Below are positions 1 through 7,351 of a stretch of 64,000 bases of DNA, in pieces. This stretch comes from 2-02-FULL-43-13 sp043813805 (lineage in GTDB: Bacteria; Patescibacteriota; Minisyncoccia; Minisyncoccales; MHMH01). Both the position numbers and the translations under genes were made by a program. The notes beneath the pieces are model-generated. The model did no database searches. It was given only the letters and a program-made list of their open reading frames with translations, and was not told the origin of the DNA. Positions within the stretch are counted from its first letter, which is position 1; every line of letters starts with the position of its first letter. Location of the stretch: the NCBI GenBank assembly GCA_043813805.1, contig JBDRKR010000010.1:21766-85765 (forward strand), in the 5' to 3' direction.

Positions 1-1091
1 AATTCAATTATCTGATGGACATTGTCGATAAAACCAAGAAATTGGGAGTCAGAGCCAACGCCGATATTCCCAGGGACGCCAAAACCGCCAGGAAGTTCGG
101 AGCTCAAGGCATTGGGCTCTGCCGCACCGAACACATGTTTTTTGACGAAGCTCGCCTGCCGATAATGCAAAAAATGATTTTATCGGAAGACGAAGCTTCG
201 CGAAGAAAAGCTTTGCAGGAATTGCTGCCTTTCCAGAAAGAGGATTTTAAGGGCCTGTTCAGCGAAATGGAAGGGCATGCCGTAACAATCAGAATGATTG
301 ATCCGCCGTTGCACGAATTTTTGCCGAAAAATGAAATTGAGGCGCAAAAGCTTTCCGAAAAAATCGGCATACCTGCGGCCAAGATTTTAGCCAAGTCAGA
401 CGAGCTCCATGAAGTAAATCCTATGCTCGGGCACCGGGGCTGCCGTTTGGGAATCACTTATCCCGAAATCACGGAAATGCAGACAAGGGCTATTATTTCT
501 GCCGCCTGCGAATTGTACAAAGAAAAAAAGATCAGGGTTGTCCCTGAAATCATGATTCCCTTGGTGGGCGATGTAGCTGAATTTAGAAATCAAAAAGAAA
601 TCGTCGACAGGGTGGCTATGGAGGTCATGAAACAATACGGAGCCAAAATAATTTATACCGTGGGCACGATGATTGAGGTTCCCAGGGCGGCCATTACCGC
701 CGATAAGATTGCCAAAGAAGCCGAATTCTTTTCTTTCGGCACAAACGACCTGACTCAAATGGGCATGGGATTTTCGCGGGATGATGCCGCCAAATTCACT
801 AAAGTATATCTGGAAAAGAAGATTCTTAAAGCCGATCCGTTCCAAACCTTAGATCAAGAGGGTATTGGGCAACTTATAATTTTGGGGATTAAAAAGGGCA
901 GATCTGTGAAAAAGAATCTGAAAATAGGCATTTGCGGAGAGCACGGCGGCGATCCGGAAAGCGTCAAATTCTGTCATAGAGCCGGCATGGATTATGTCAG
1001 CTGTTCGCCCTACCGGGTTTCTATTGCGAAATTTGCCGCCGCTCAAGCGGTCATCGAAGATAAGCTGAAAATCGAATATACTTCCAAATAG
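1..1091 (+). CDS. ppdK: Pyruvate, phosphate dikinase, C-terminal part (cut by window start)
   Basis: The reading frame is already open at base 3, so this is the 3' part of a longer gene (about 362 residues visible of a family that is usually near 880). It carries the PEP/pyruvate-binding barrel: GCRTEHMFF near the start, a GTMIEVPRAA stretch, SFGTNDLTQM, and the catalytic-cysteine loop GICGEHGGDP near the end. The family interconverts pyruvate, ATP and phosphate with PEP, AMP and PPi in the cytoplasm. The DEARLPIMQKMIL spacing favours PPDK over PEP synthase; a separate PEP synthase is encoded at 52691-55012. A strong terminator follows directly. Identity is confident; the N-terminal ATP-grasp and phosphohistidine domains lie outside the window. 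Confidence 0.93.
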   Translation, partial: FNYLMDIVDKTKKLGVRANADIPRDAKTARKFGAQGIGLCRTEHMFFDEARLPIMQKMILSEDEASRRKALQELLPFQKEDFKGLFSEMEGHAVTIRMIDPPLHEFLPKNEIEAQKLSEKIGIPAAKILAKSDELHEVNPMLGHRGCRLGITYPEITEMQTRAIISAACELYKEKKIRVVPEIMIPLVGDVAEFRNQKEIVDRVAMEVMKQYGAKIIYTVGTMIEVPRAAITADKIAKEAEFFSFGTNDLTQMGMGFSRDDAAKFTKVYLEKKILKADPFQTLDQEGIGQLIILGIKKGRSVKKNLKIGICGEHGGDPESVKFCHRAGMDYVSCSPYRVSIAKFAAAQAVIEDKLKIEYTSK

Positions 1092-1104
1092 CAGACAAAC
1101 AAAT

Positions 1105-1133
1105 CCCGCCGGGAAATCCGGCGGGGTTTTGTT
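1105..1133 (+). terminator. Rho-independent terminator after ppdK
   Basis: CCCGCCGG stem with an AAAT loop and a CCGGCGGG partner, followed by TTTTGTTTT. The T tract runs directly into a TTGACA (1134-1139), though no good -10 follows at 17 bp. Confidence 0.85.
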
Positions 1134-1216
1134 TTGACAAAATGTTTCAAAAATGGCAAACTGACATGGCGTAAAAGTATTGATCTTTCACATTTTTATA
1201 TAGAGGAGGTGCCGGA

Positions 1217-1672
1217 ATGGCAGCTGAACAGGAAGTTGTCGTCATTGATTTAGACGGAACCATTACTCGGCATGGTTTTTTCAACCTTAATATACCTCTG
1301 CCCTGGTGGTCGTGGTTTTTTTTAAGCCCCTTTTTTTTGGTTGTTTATGTTTTGGCATCAAAGCCCAAAAAAGGAATAGCAGAAAAAATGCGGGCAATGA
1401 AGAAACGAGGTTGTCGGTTTGTAATTTTAACGCGCCGGCCACATCAGTTCTTTTGTTTCTGGATTACTAAACGATTGCTGTTATTCCATCGCATACCATT
1501 CGATAATCTTTTCTGCGTCGGGTTTGGCAGGGGAGCAAATGAACGGAAGCTGAAAATTATTAAAGAAATAAAGGCAAAGGCGTTTGTTGACAGCGACAAG
1601 CACATGGTCGAGTTTATGCAAAAAAACTCGGTTAATGCGGTAATAAGTCTCGAATATCTCGATTATAATTAA
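1217..1672 (+). CDS. HAD-superfamily hydrolase-like protein with membrane segment
   Basis: 151 residues. HAD motif I is visible as DLDGT (D11 and D13), a motif II-like threonine occurs in FVILTRRPHQ (T72), and an acidic motif FVDSDKH (D115, D117) sits near the end, so a phosphohydrolase fold with Mg2+-binding aspartates is likely. Unusually, the region after motif I (about 30-48) is a hydrophobic Trp/Phe-rich stretch that looks like a membrane hairpin or anchor. The start is set by a strong GAGGAGGT Shine-Dalgarno 8 bases upstream. It is monocistronic, between two terminators. The substrate cannot be told from sequence; I infer a membrane-associated phosphatase, possibly acting on a lipid or nucleotide. 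Confidence 0.65.
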   Translation: MAAEQEVVVIDLDGTITRHGFFNLNIPLPWWSWFFLSPFFLVVYVLASKPKKGIAEKMRAMKKRGCRFVILTRRPHQFFCFWITKRLLLFHRIPFDNLFCVGFGRGANERKLKIIKEIKAKAFVDSDKHMVEFMQKNSVNAVISLEYLDYN

Positions 1673-1674
1673 GA

Positions 1675-1706
1675 AAACCCCGTTCGTTAGCTCGGACGGG
1701 GTTTTA
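1675..1706 (+). terminator. Terminator after HAD gene
   Basis: AACCCCGTTCG / CTCGGACGGGGTT hairpin with a TTAG-type loop and one G-T pair, ending in TTTTAC. Confidence 0.75.
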
Positions 1707-1741
1707 CAATAGGATTTTATTACTGTAGAATTTAAAAATAT

Positions 1742-2104
1742 ATGATTTTCTTCACATATTTCAAAAACCTGTTAAATAGCTTCAAGTTCGCCTTTTCGGG
1801 CATGAAATTAATCATTAAAGAAGAGTATGCTTTCAGGGTCATGCTTTTAGCGGCGGTTCTGGTGATTGTCGGCATGTTTTATTTTAATCTGCCCGTGATG
1901 CAAAAGGCGGTTTTGTTCATCATGATTTTCTTAGTCCTGATTTTAGAGCTGATTAATTCGGTCGTTGAAGAAGTTTTGGATTTTATTCATCCTGGATTCA
2001 ACGGAAAAGTAAAAATCATCAAAGATATGCTGGCGGGCATGGTGTTGCTCGCTTCTTTAGGCGCGGCCATAATTGGCCTGTTAATCTTCCTGCCGTATTT
2101 TTAA
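1742..2104 (+). CDS. dgkA: Diacylglycerol/undecaprenol kinase, DgkA family
   Basis: 120 residues, the usual size for the small integral-membrane DAGK family. Three membrane helices are evident. The catalytic signature is ELINSVVEEVLD (E69, N72, E76, D80), equivalent to the ExxNxxxE...D motif of DgkA, followed by a second conserved KDMLAGMVLL segment (KD at 94-95). The family phosphorylates a lipid alcohol with ATP at the membrane interface; Gram-positive-like members act on undecaprenol, which would fit peptidoglycan carrier recycling. No Shine-Dalgarno is visible before the ATG. It stands alone between two unrelated genes. Confidence 0.85.
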   Translation: MIFFTYFKNLLNSFKFAFSGMKLIIKEEYAFRVMLLAAVLVIVGMFYFNLPVMQKAVLFIMIFLVLILELINSVVEEVLDFIHPGFNGKVKIIKDMLAGMVLLASLGAAIIGLLIFLPYF

Positions 2105-2181
2105 CAGCTTGACTTTTCGGGAAAATTGATTAAGATAATCTATAGCTCTTTGGACAAAATAGCGTAAGAGGAGGGCAGATA

Positions 2182-2679
2182 ATGACTCTATGGAATGTTT
2201 CTCTCAAACAGCGGCAAGTGTTCATCAAGGTGAAAGAGGTTCTTCAAAAAGGGCAGGGATTTAAGATTATTGTTGACAACCGGGGAAAACAGCATCGGCT
2301 TTCCGAAGTCGATTTCCCTTCTTTCTATTGGAAGGAAATCGTCGTAGGCTCAACGATTACCTTAACCGTTTCAGAGGTTGTGACGCGTTGGCAAGTCCAG
2401 TCGCCGAAGATCGAAAAAAGCATCAAAAAGTTTATCGCTGAAGCGCAAAAAAAGAATTCAGGTCTTTTTTTTCTTTGGATTTGCGAGCACTGCAGAACGA
2501 CCGGCTGCGTTGAATATGAGGACGGAGACGATTCTCAGATAATCGCCGGACATATCATTTCGGCTCATCGGAAAGAAGCCAAACCGGATTGTTCGCAAGA
2601 GGCTATCCGTATCTTTGATCACCGGGGTGAAGAACAGAAAAATTCCGAGCTGTTGTTATCCTGTTGTAAGGTAGCGTAG
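2182..2679 (+). CDS. Unknown protein with C-terminal Cys/His zinc-binding-like motif
   Basis: 165 residues, not recognised. The first 90 residues look like a compact beta-rich domain with basic patches. The second half holds WICEHCRTTGC followed by HIISAHRKE, an arrangement (Cx2C, later Hx4H) compatible with a C2H2-like zinc site. The start is fixed by a strong AGAGGAGGGCAG Shine-Dalgarno. A possible -35/-10 pair (TTGACT 2109-2114, GATAAT 2134-2139) has a loose 19 bp spacing. It has its own terminator, like several other Shine-Dalgarno-led unknown genes in this window. Coding is supported by signals at both ends; function is unknown. Confidence 0.7.
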   Translation: MTLWNVSLKQRQVFIKVKEVLQKGQGFKIIVDNRGKQHRLSEVDFPSFYWKEIVVGSTITLTVSEVVTRWQVQSPKIEKSIKKFIAEAQKKNSGLFFLWICEHCRTTGCVEYEDGDDSQIIAGHIISAHRKEAKPDCSQEAIRIFDHRGEEQKNSELLLSCCKVA

Positions 2680-2685
2680 TTAAAG

Positions 2686-2719
2686 AAAAGGTCCCAGCCA
2701 AATTGCCGGGACCTTTTTG
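2686..2719 (+). terminator. Terminator after 2182-2679
   Basis: AAAAGGTCCC ... GGGACCTTTTT hairpin with T tract; the T tract continues into the next promoter. Confidence 0.85.
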
Positions 2720-2721
2720 TT

Positions 2722-2750
2722 TTGACAAAACATCTCAAAAAGAGGATAAT
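2722..2750 (+). promoter_or_regulatory. Sigma70-type promoter for slipin gene
   Basis: TTGACA (2722-2727), 17 bp, GATAAT (2745-2750). Leader of about 36 nt before the ATG at 2793, with no Shine-Dalgarno. Confidence 0.8.
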
Positions 2751-2792
2751 TAAAAAAGAAAGGCATTATTAATAATTAACCGTTTAAAAAAT

Positions 2793-3566
2793 ATGATGGG
2801 TGCAATTTACGTAGTTTTAATCATAGTCTTATTTATCATTTTAATTTCCATCAAGCAGATTACCCAATATCAAAGAGGGTTGAGATTTACTTTCGGCCGA
2901 TTCTCGGGGCTGATGAATCCCGGATGGCGGCTCGTCTGGCCGATCATCCAGTTTTACAAGAAAGTGGATTTAAGGGTGAAAGCCGTGGACGTGCCTAACC
3001 AGGAAGCCATTACCAAAGACAATATTTCGGTTTCGGTCAATGCCGTGATTTATTATCGGATTAAGGAGGCCGATAAGGCGGTTTTGGAAGTGGAGGACTT
3101 TTTCTACGCCATTTCGCAATTGGCCCAAACAACCATGAGAAATGCCGTGGGCCAAGTGGACTTGGACGAGCTGCTTTCCGCCAGAGACAGGGTTTCAGAA
3201 AATATCAGAGCCATTATCGACAAAGCCAGCGATCCGTGGGGGATTGCGGTAATTAACGTGGAGCTCAAAGACATCACTTTGCCCGAAGAAATGAAACGCG
3301 TCATCGGCAAGCAGGCCGAAGCCGAAAGAGAAAAAAGAGCCATTATCATCAAGGCCGAAGGCGAAGTGATTGCCGCCGCCAACATGGCTAAGGCCGCCAA
3401 TACCTTGTCGGAGTCCAGTGGCGCTCTCCATTTGCGGACATTGCAGTCAATCAATGACATCAGCTCGGACCAGTCAAACACCATTGTTTTTGCCGTTCCA
3501 TTGGAAATTCTCAGGGCCTTTGAAGGATTCGGTAAAAAATCGCTTAAAGACGAAGAGAAGAAATAA
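2793..3566 (+). CDS. Slipin/stomatin-type SPFH (Band 7) membrane protein
   Basis: 257 residues. One N-terminal membrane segment (about 4-22) is followed by the SPFH domain: QYQRGLRFTFGRFSGLMNPG, the VDLRVKAVDVP strand, YYRIKEADKAV and the ALIKAEGE-like helix REKRAIIIKAEGEVIAAANM. This matches the slipin branch, which forms oligomeric membrane scaffolds and often works with NfeD-type proteases; no NfeD gene is adjacent here. It is monocistronic with its own promoter and a convergent terminator. Either of two tandem ATGs (2793 or 2796) could be used. Identification is confident; the physiological role in this organism is not known. Confidence 0.9.
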   Translation: MMGAIYVVLIIVLFIILISIKQITQYQRGLRFTFGRFSGLMNPGWRLVWPIIQFYKKVDLRVKAVDVPNQEAITKDNISVSVNAVIYYRIKEADKAVLEVEDFFYAISQLAQTTMRNAVGQVDLDELLSARDRVSENIRAIIDKASDPWGIAVINVELKDITLPEEMKRVIGKQAEAEREKRAIIIKAEGEVIAAANMAKAANTLSESSGALHLRTLQSINDISSDQSNTIVFAVPLEILRAFEGFGKKSLKDEEKK

Positions 3567-3583
3567 ATACGAATCTGAAAGGA

Positions 3584-3614
3584 AAAACTCCGGGTTTTCA
3601 CTCGGAGTTTTTTT
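3584..3614. terminator. Bidirectional terminator between convergent genes
   Basis: AAAACTCCG ... CGGAGTTTT hairpin with A tract on the left and T tract on the right, serving the slipin gene (+) and the 3634-3936 gene (-). Confidence 0.85.
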
Positions 3615-3633
3615 GTTACTTAAGAGGGCGTTT

Positions 3634-3936
3634 TTAAGCGGGTACGGTATTCAGAATGGGAGCAGGGTTTACAACTTCTTTTGGATTTTCGGCCTGAATC
3701 GGTTTTTGTTCGAGCTCGAAACGGATTCTCGTATCAAGGCAATGATCGGATTGGACGGGAGCAGCGTTGTTTATGGTTGCTTTTTGCCAGTTTCTGGGTG
3801 CCGGGGTGGTGCGGCTGAAAAGAATGACTTCTTCCATTAGCTGTCCGCCGCATTCGCACGTTATCCTGCGGCAATTCATCGGATAGATGTTTCCGCAGTT
3901 TTCCTGACAGGCGAGTCCGTGAAGATAGTGTTGCAA
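3634..3936 (-). CDS. Small Cys-rich protein, TTG start
   Basis: 100 residues. The N-terminus carries ACQENCGNIYPMNCRRITC and CECGGQ, a cluster of six cysteines that looks like a zinc ribbon; the C-terminal 50 residues are Pro/Asn/Gln-rich and probably disordered. The start codon is TTG, supported by a strong AAGGAGGG six bases upstream and by a near-consensus minus-strand promoter (3987-4014). The gene ends at a bidirectional terminator. An overlapping plus-strand frame exists but lacks these signals. I do not recognise the family; a role in nucleic acid or protein binding is only a guess from the zinc ribbon. Confidence 0.72.
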   Translation of the reverse strand: MQHYLHGLACQENCGNIYPMNCRRITCECGGQLMEEVILFSRTTPAPRNWQKATINNAAPVQSDHCLDTRIRFELEQKPIQAENPKEVVNPAPILNTVPA

Positions 3937-3986
3937 TTTGCCCTCCTTTTTCTATTTTTACCGTTTCAATGTGCTACATGAGCTTA

Positions 3987-4014
3987 AGTATATTTCAGGC
4001 AGGGTAAATGTCAA
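3987..4014 (-). promoter_or_regulatory. Minus-strand promoter for the Cys-rich gene
   Basis: On the minus strand: TTGACA (4009-4014), 16 bp, TATACT (3987-3992). Leader of about 45 nt to the TTG start. Confidence 0.85.
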
Positions 4015-4028
4015 CCCCTGCGGATAAA

Positions 4029-4057
4029 TGGACAAAATGTCCAAAAAAGAGGATAAT
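4029..4057 (+). promoter_or_regulatory. Promoter for zincin gene, divergent from the Cys-rich gene
   Basis: TGGACA (4029-4034), 17 bp, GATAAT (4052-4057). The ATG at 4067 lies only 9 nt after the -10, so the mRNA is leaderless or nearly so. The two divergent promoters are only about 15 bp apart. Confidence 0.7.
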
Positions 4058-4066
4058 TAAAACAGC

Positions 4067-4426
4067 ATGCAAAGCGATAGCGATTTCGAAAAATTAGTCA
4101 AAGAAGCCTTATCGGCTCTGCCCAAGCGTATCCTGGAAAGAATGGACAACGTGGCTATTGTCATTGAAAAAAGGCCCACAAGGAGCCAGTTTCTCGGTCT
4201 TTATCAGGGAGTTCCTCAAAATGCTTGGGGCAGATCCTTCGGAATGAGATTGCCCGATAAGATCACCATTTTTCAGGAATCTTTGGAAAGAGCAGCCTCT
4301 TCTGAAAAAGAATTAAAAGAAATCGTCAGAGACACTGTTTGGCACGAAATTGCCCATCACTTCGGTTTTGATGAGAGAAAAGTCAGGGAACTCGAAGCCA
4401 AATGGCGCAAAAAGAGAATAAAATAA
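4067..4426 (+). CDS. Small metallopeptidase of the zincin (DUF1025) family
   Basis: 119 residues. The zinc-binding motif HEIAHHFGFDE (H93, E94, H97 and a downstream acidic residue) is near the C-terminus, and the N-terminal region contains IVIEKRPTRSQFLGLYQG, typical of the PF06262-type minimal gluzincin-like family. These proteins are cytoplasmic; no signal peptide is seen. The catalytic Zn2+ would be held by the two histidines and a later acidic residue. Physiological substrates are not established for the family. No Shine-Dalgarno precedes the ATG, which fits the near-leaderless promoter placement. Confidence 0.82.
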   Translation: MQSDSDFEKLVKEALSALPKRILERMDNVAIVIEKRPTRSQFLGLYQGVPQNAWGRSFGMRLPDKITIFQESLERAASSEKELKEIVRDTVWHEIAHHFGFDERKVRELEAKWRKKRIK

Positions 4427-4429
4427 AAG

Positions 4430-4455
4430 ACCGTCTCTCGCTGGGCGGTTTTTTG
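4430..4455 (+). terminator. Terminator after zincin gene
   Basis: ACCGTCTC ... GGGCGGT hairpin (with G-T pairs) followed by TTTTTTGTTTTG; the tract leads into TTGACA at 4458-4463. Confidence 0.7.
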
Positions 4456-4473
4456 TTTTGACAAAGGTTTAAA

Positions 4474-4496
4474 TGAAAGAGGGTAAACCTCTTTCA
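4474..4496. repeat. TGAAAGAGG palindrome, copy 1
   Basis: TGAAAGAGG-GTAAA-CCTCTTTCA, flanked by AAA and TTT. One of a family of dispersed 23-bp palindromes (others at 14440, 18749, 38586, 59197; a half copy at 5907). Confidence 0.85.
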
Positions 4497-4580
4497 TTTT
4501 AAGAGTTGACGGCGGATGTGCTTGACCGCCTCAGGCGATTTATGTAAGGTAAATTAGCTATTTAAAAAGGAGGTGTTGTT

Positions 4581-5744
4581 ATGCAGGGAATCGAACGGGC
4601 ATACTCTGATGTATGTATCAATGCGCTTGTGGGGGCATGGAGCGAGCTGATGGAGGCGACCGGAACGGAAGCTCTCCGCAAGGGACGCTATGGTAAGGGC
4701 GATACGCTCGGCTTGGACGCTATCACTGAGATTACTATCAAAGGACGGCTGGAAGAATTTGATCAGCATGCCATTCTGATAACCGAAGAGCTTGATAATC
4801 AGGCTCACCGGCGCTGGCCGACCGATTCAATCCCGGAGAGACAACCGATTATGTTTTTTTGTGATCCGACGGACCGTTCGTTTTCGCTCGAGGAGTTTTT
4901 GAAGCGTATTTCCGAGCAAAATCCGACAGATAAGGTTGGCAACCTCATGGCAAGCTGCAAAGCCGAAGAAATATGGGAAAAAATGTTTAAGGCGCCGGTT
5001 AGTATTACCGGTGCGGCCGGCGCCATTGCGTGCGTACGGAAAGGAGAAATTGTTTTTTCCGTAATTCTTAATTATATTACCGGCATCATTTATGTGGCAA
5101 CCGAGATTGATGTGTTTTGGTATCAGCTTAACAATTTCTCTGATCCTGTAAATGAAGAGGTTACTTTAGCTAAAATTCTCAAGAAAGGGAAGAAACTGGT
5201 TTTCCCGGGCGTGCGTGAGTGCGGCTATTCGCCGGATGATTGTAAACGGTTTGTGACATTTCTGGGCAAACCGGGATATAAGGAAAATTTTGATGACAGT
5301 TTGCTGTTTACCGAGGAGTCCGGCGCGTTTTTGCATTATTCGGAGCCTCCCGGACCGTCGCGTGTGCTTTATCTTTCCGAGCTTCAGAACAAACATGGTC
5401 CCATCGGATTTATCCTGGATAACGGTGAAAAGATCGGCGAATGGATGCCCTGGCTTGCGTTTGTAAAATACGCGCGGAATGGCAACGGCGGTCATGCGTT
5501 ACGGGCTTATGAAATTCCACTTGAGCGTCCTTGGACCAAGAACGGAGTGCTGATGTCCACTTCTCCGGCTTATAGCATTTTTTGCGATACCGGAGATAAA
5601 ATGTATCTTGACATCAGCCGCTTGCGTAATTTTGAACGCCCGAGCCAATTCCGTTGTATGATGGTGGTGGTTCCATATAATAATGAACGGATTATTCACA
5701 TCCTTGAGCAACAGCGGTACCGCGAGATAACCCATTCGTTCTAA
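4581..5744 (+). CDS. Inositol-monophosphatase/FBPase-fold-like protein, divergent
   Basis: 387 residues. An acidic pair ILITEE is followed by FCDPTDRSFS, which resembles the metal-binding DPxDG[ST] motif of the Li+-sensitive phosphatase fold, but with Arg in place of the usual Gly. VSITGAAGAIACVRKGEIVFSVI then resembles the following beta strands of that fold. The canonical third motif (WDxAAG) is not evident, so catalysis is uncertain. The start has an AAAGGAGGTG Shine-Dalgarno. The gene lies alone between a palindromic repeat and a terminator. It could be a phosphatase for a sugar or inositol phosphate or a non-catalytic relative; I favour a divergent member with unknown substrate. Confidence 0.5.
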   Translation: MQGIERAYSDVCINALVGAWSELMEATGTEALRKGRYGKGDTLGLDAITEITIKGRLEEFDQHAILITEELDNQAHRRWPTDSIPERQPIMFFCDPTDRSFSLEEFLKRISEQNPTDKVGNLMASCKAEEIWEKMFKAPVSITGAAGAIACVRKGEIVFSVILNYITGIIYVATEIDVFWYQLNNFSDPVNEEVTLAKILKKGKKLVFPGVRECGYSPDDCKRFVTFLGKPGYKENFDDSLLFTEESGAFLHYSEPPGPSRVLYLSELQNKHGPIGFILDNGEKIGEWMPWLAFVKYARNGNGGHALRAYEIPLERPWTKNGVLMSTSPAYSIFCDTGDKMYLDISRLRNFERPSQFRCMMVVVPYNNERIIHILEQQRYREITHSF

Positions 5745-5856
5745 GAAACGAAAGAAAGGAAAGGAAGTTATTGTCAAAGGTTATGGCTGGGAAGTTGAGC
5801 CAAACGTGGAAATCCGCATCGATATAGAAACCGGTGCACAAAGAGGGAAGCGATAA
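5743..5856 (+). pseudogene. Short coding-like fragment without a canonical start
   Basis: After the stop of the previous gene an open frame reads through VKGYGWEVEPN and VEIRIDIETGAQRGKR to TAA at 5854-5856. Composition is protein-like, but no ATG, GTG or TTG exists in frame; only an ATT at 5770 follows a GAAAGGAAAGGAAG purine stretch. It could be a tiny gene with a rare start, the tail of a decayed gene, or a frameshifted C-terminus of the 4581 gene. Low confidence. Confidence 0.3.
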
Positions 5857-5867
5857 GCGCATTTAGA

Positions 5868-5898
5868 AAGCCGTTCTGGTAAATCAGACGGCTTTTTG
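5868..5898 (+). terminator. Terminator
   Basis: AGCCGTTCTG / CAGACGGCT stem with TTTTTGTTTT tail. Confidence 0.8.
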
Positions 5899-5906
5899 TT
5901 TTGATA

Positions 5907-5926
5907 GAGGTTTAACCTCTTTCATT
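5907..5926. repeat. Degenerate TGAAAGAGG palindrome
   Basis: GAGGTTTAACCTCTTTCATT: the right arm matches the repeat family, the left arm is partly lost (TGATAGAGG). Confidence 0.55.
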
Positions 5927-5972
5927 TGGAGGCTTGCCCTGAGAGCCACGAAGGGTTAAAGTGAAAGAAGAT

Positions 5973-6515
5973 ATGAAAAATATCGTTAAATTTATTGTCA
6001 GTATTTTGATCTGCCAGGCCACCGGAGTTCTGGGTTCTTTTTTCACCGCGCCGGCCATAAATACCTGGTATGCTTTTTTAGCTAAGTCTTCGTTCAATCC
6101 GCCTGATTTTGTTTTTGCGCCGGTCTGGACTTTGTTATTCTTATTAATGGGTATTGCTTTATATTTGGTCTGGTCGAAGAACTGGCATATTGAAGTTAAA
6201 GCTGAGACTGCTAATCAAAAGACATGGAACCCGATTTCAAGGAAACTTTACACGGGCACTTGGCGCGAAGAAAATGCGGTGGCTATTTTTTCTCTTCAGC
6301 TGGGTTTGAATATTTTATGGTCGATCATCTTTTTCGGCCTGAAAGCTCCGGGTTTCGCCTTCTTTGAAATTCTCATGCTCTGGTTCGCTATTTTATATAC
6401 GATTGTCAATTTCTACCGCATCTCCAAGGCCTCAAGTTTTCTCTTGCTGCCTTATCTTCTCTGGGTCAGTTTCGCCGCAGTTTTAAACTTCGCCATTTGG
6501 AGATTAAATAGTTAA
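5973..6515 (+). CDS. tspO: TspO/MBR-family tryptophan-rich membrane protein
   Basis: About 180 residues with five membrane helices. Hallmarks are SFNPPDFVFAPVWTLLFLLMG, ALYLVWSKNW, LNILWSIIFFG and the C-terminal LNFAIWRLN. TspO proteins bind porphyrins, hemes or cholesterol-like ligands in the membrane and have a signalling or tetrapyrrole-degrading role. An additional hydrophilic stretch of about 30 residues between helices 2 and 3 (EVKAETANQKTWNPISRKL) is longer than in typical members. I chose the ATG at 5973 because the protein then begins directly before helix 1; a GTG four codons upstream is possible. No tetrapyrrole genes are nearby. Confidence 0.88.
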   Translation: MKNIVKFIVSILICQATGVLGSFFTAPAINTWYAFLAKSSFNPPDFVFAPVWTLLFLLMGIALYLVWSKNWHIEVKAETANQKTWNPISRKLYTGTWREENAVAIFSLQLGLNILWSIIFFGLKAPGFAFFEILMLWFAILYTIVNFYRISKASSFLLLPYLLWVSFAAVLNFAIWRLNS

Positions 6516-6565
6516 TTTAAGACTCACACGAGACGGGTCGTCTAAAAGGTTATAAAGTGGTTATT

Positions 6566-6606
6566 TTGCATAGTTTCGTTCAATACTTGCATAGTTTACA
6601 TAGTTT
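6566..6606 (+). promoter_or_regulatory. Direct-repeat operator candidate
   Basis: TTGCATAGTTT occurs at 6566-6576 and 6587-6597, exactly 21 bp apart (two helical turns), and the shorter ACATAGTTT follows at 6598-6606. The second copy covers the -35 and the third the spacer of the promoter, so binding would block or reshape RNA polymerase access. The encoded HTH protein just downstream is the natural candidate ligand. Confidence 0.6.
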
Positions 6607-6614
6607 GCTATAAT
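6587..6614 (+). promoter_or_regulatory. Promoter of HTH-ATPase operon
   Basis: TTGCAT (6587-6592), 16 bp, TATAAT (6609-6614). The ATG at 6621 is 6 nt beyond the -10, implying a leaderless transcript. Confidence 0.8.
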
Positions 6615-6620
6615 ACATCC

Positions 6621-7340
6621 ATGGAAGAAGAATTATTAACCATAAGAGAGGCAGCCCAATTTCTTGGTGTTTCTATCGATACATTGCGGCGCTGGGATAA
6701 AAGCGGTAAATTGGTTGCCCTTAAGAAGGCGGGTGGCACGCACAGGCATTATTCAAAAAGGGACTTGGAGATATTTTCTAGCGATTTATCAAAAATGGCG
6801 AATGATTGGGCGGTTTTTGGCGGAGAAATACCGCAGGATTTTTATTGTTCAAACAGCGCAATTTTCCAAACAAGGTTAACCAAGATGCAGGATATGCTTA
6901 TGAATTACGAAAAGACAAATAAGATTTTTTCTATTATTGTTGCGGTTGCGGGCGAAATCGGCAATAATTCATACGATCACAACCTTGGGAATTGGCCTGA
7001 TGCACCCGGAATATTTTTTGGTTATGATATCCATAAGGGGATTATTGTTCTTGCCGACAGGGGATTGGGCGTTTTGAAAACCTTGAGCAGAATAAAACCG
7101 GAGCTTATAAACCACGAAGACGCTCTTCGGACTGCTTTTACCGAAATAATTTCCGGCCGGTCTCCCGAAGAACGGGGTAATGGGTTGAAATTCGTCCGTG
7201 AAGTTATTTCAAAAAATCCAGTCGATTTATTATTCCGAAGCGGTGATGCCGAACTTAATTTAAAGGGCGATAGCGAAGATTTAAACATCACTAAGTCAAA
7301 AATGGCTATCCGGGGCTGTTTGGCGATAATCAAATTTTAA
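6621..7340 (+). CDS. MerR-type HTH fused to GHKL (HATPase) domain
   Basis: 239 residues. Residues 4-50 are a MerR-like winged helix (LLTIREAAQFLGVSIDTLRR, then GGTHRHYSKRDLEIF). Residues about 95-215 resemble a histidine-kinase-type ATPase: an N-box-like GEIGNNSYDHN (E112, N115), a G1-like DRGLG at 146-150 and a G2-like ERGNGLK at 184-190. No phosphoacceptor or transmembrane region is present, so this looks like a cytoplasmic ATP-binding switch protein, comparable in fold to anti-sigma kinases, tethered to a DNA-binding domain. It heads an operon with DUF4325 (11 nt gap) and superoxide reductase (14 nt gap). I infer autoregulation through the repeats at 6566-6606. Confidence 0.75.
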   Translation: MEEELLTIREAAQFLGVSIDTLRRWDKSGKLVALKKAGGTHRHYSKRDLEIFSSDLSKMANDWAVFGGEIPQDFYCSNSAIFQTRLTKMQDMLMNYEKTNKIFSIIVAVAGEIGNNSYDHNLGNWPDAPGIFFGYDIHKGIIVLADRGLGVLKTLSRIKPELINHEDALRTAFTEIISGRSPEERGNGLKFVREVISKNPVDLLFRSGDAELNLKGDSEDLNITKSKMAIRGCLAIIKF

Positions 7341-7351
7341 TTGTAAACACT

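Noticed and set aside
3370..3840. 156-residue plus-strand frame overlapping the slipin 3' end
   Set aside because: Overlaps the slipin gene in another frame and runs through the terminator; the minus-strand gene 3634-3936 has a promoter, Shine-Dalgarno and terminator in agreement.
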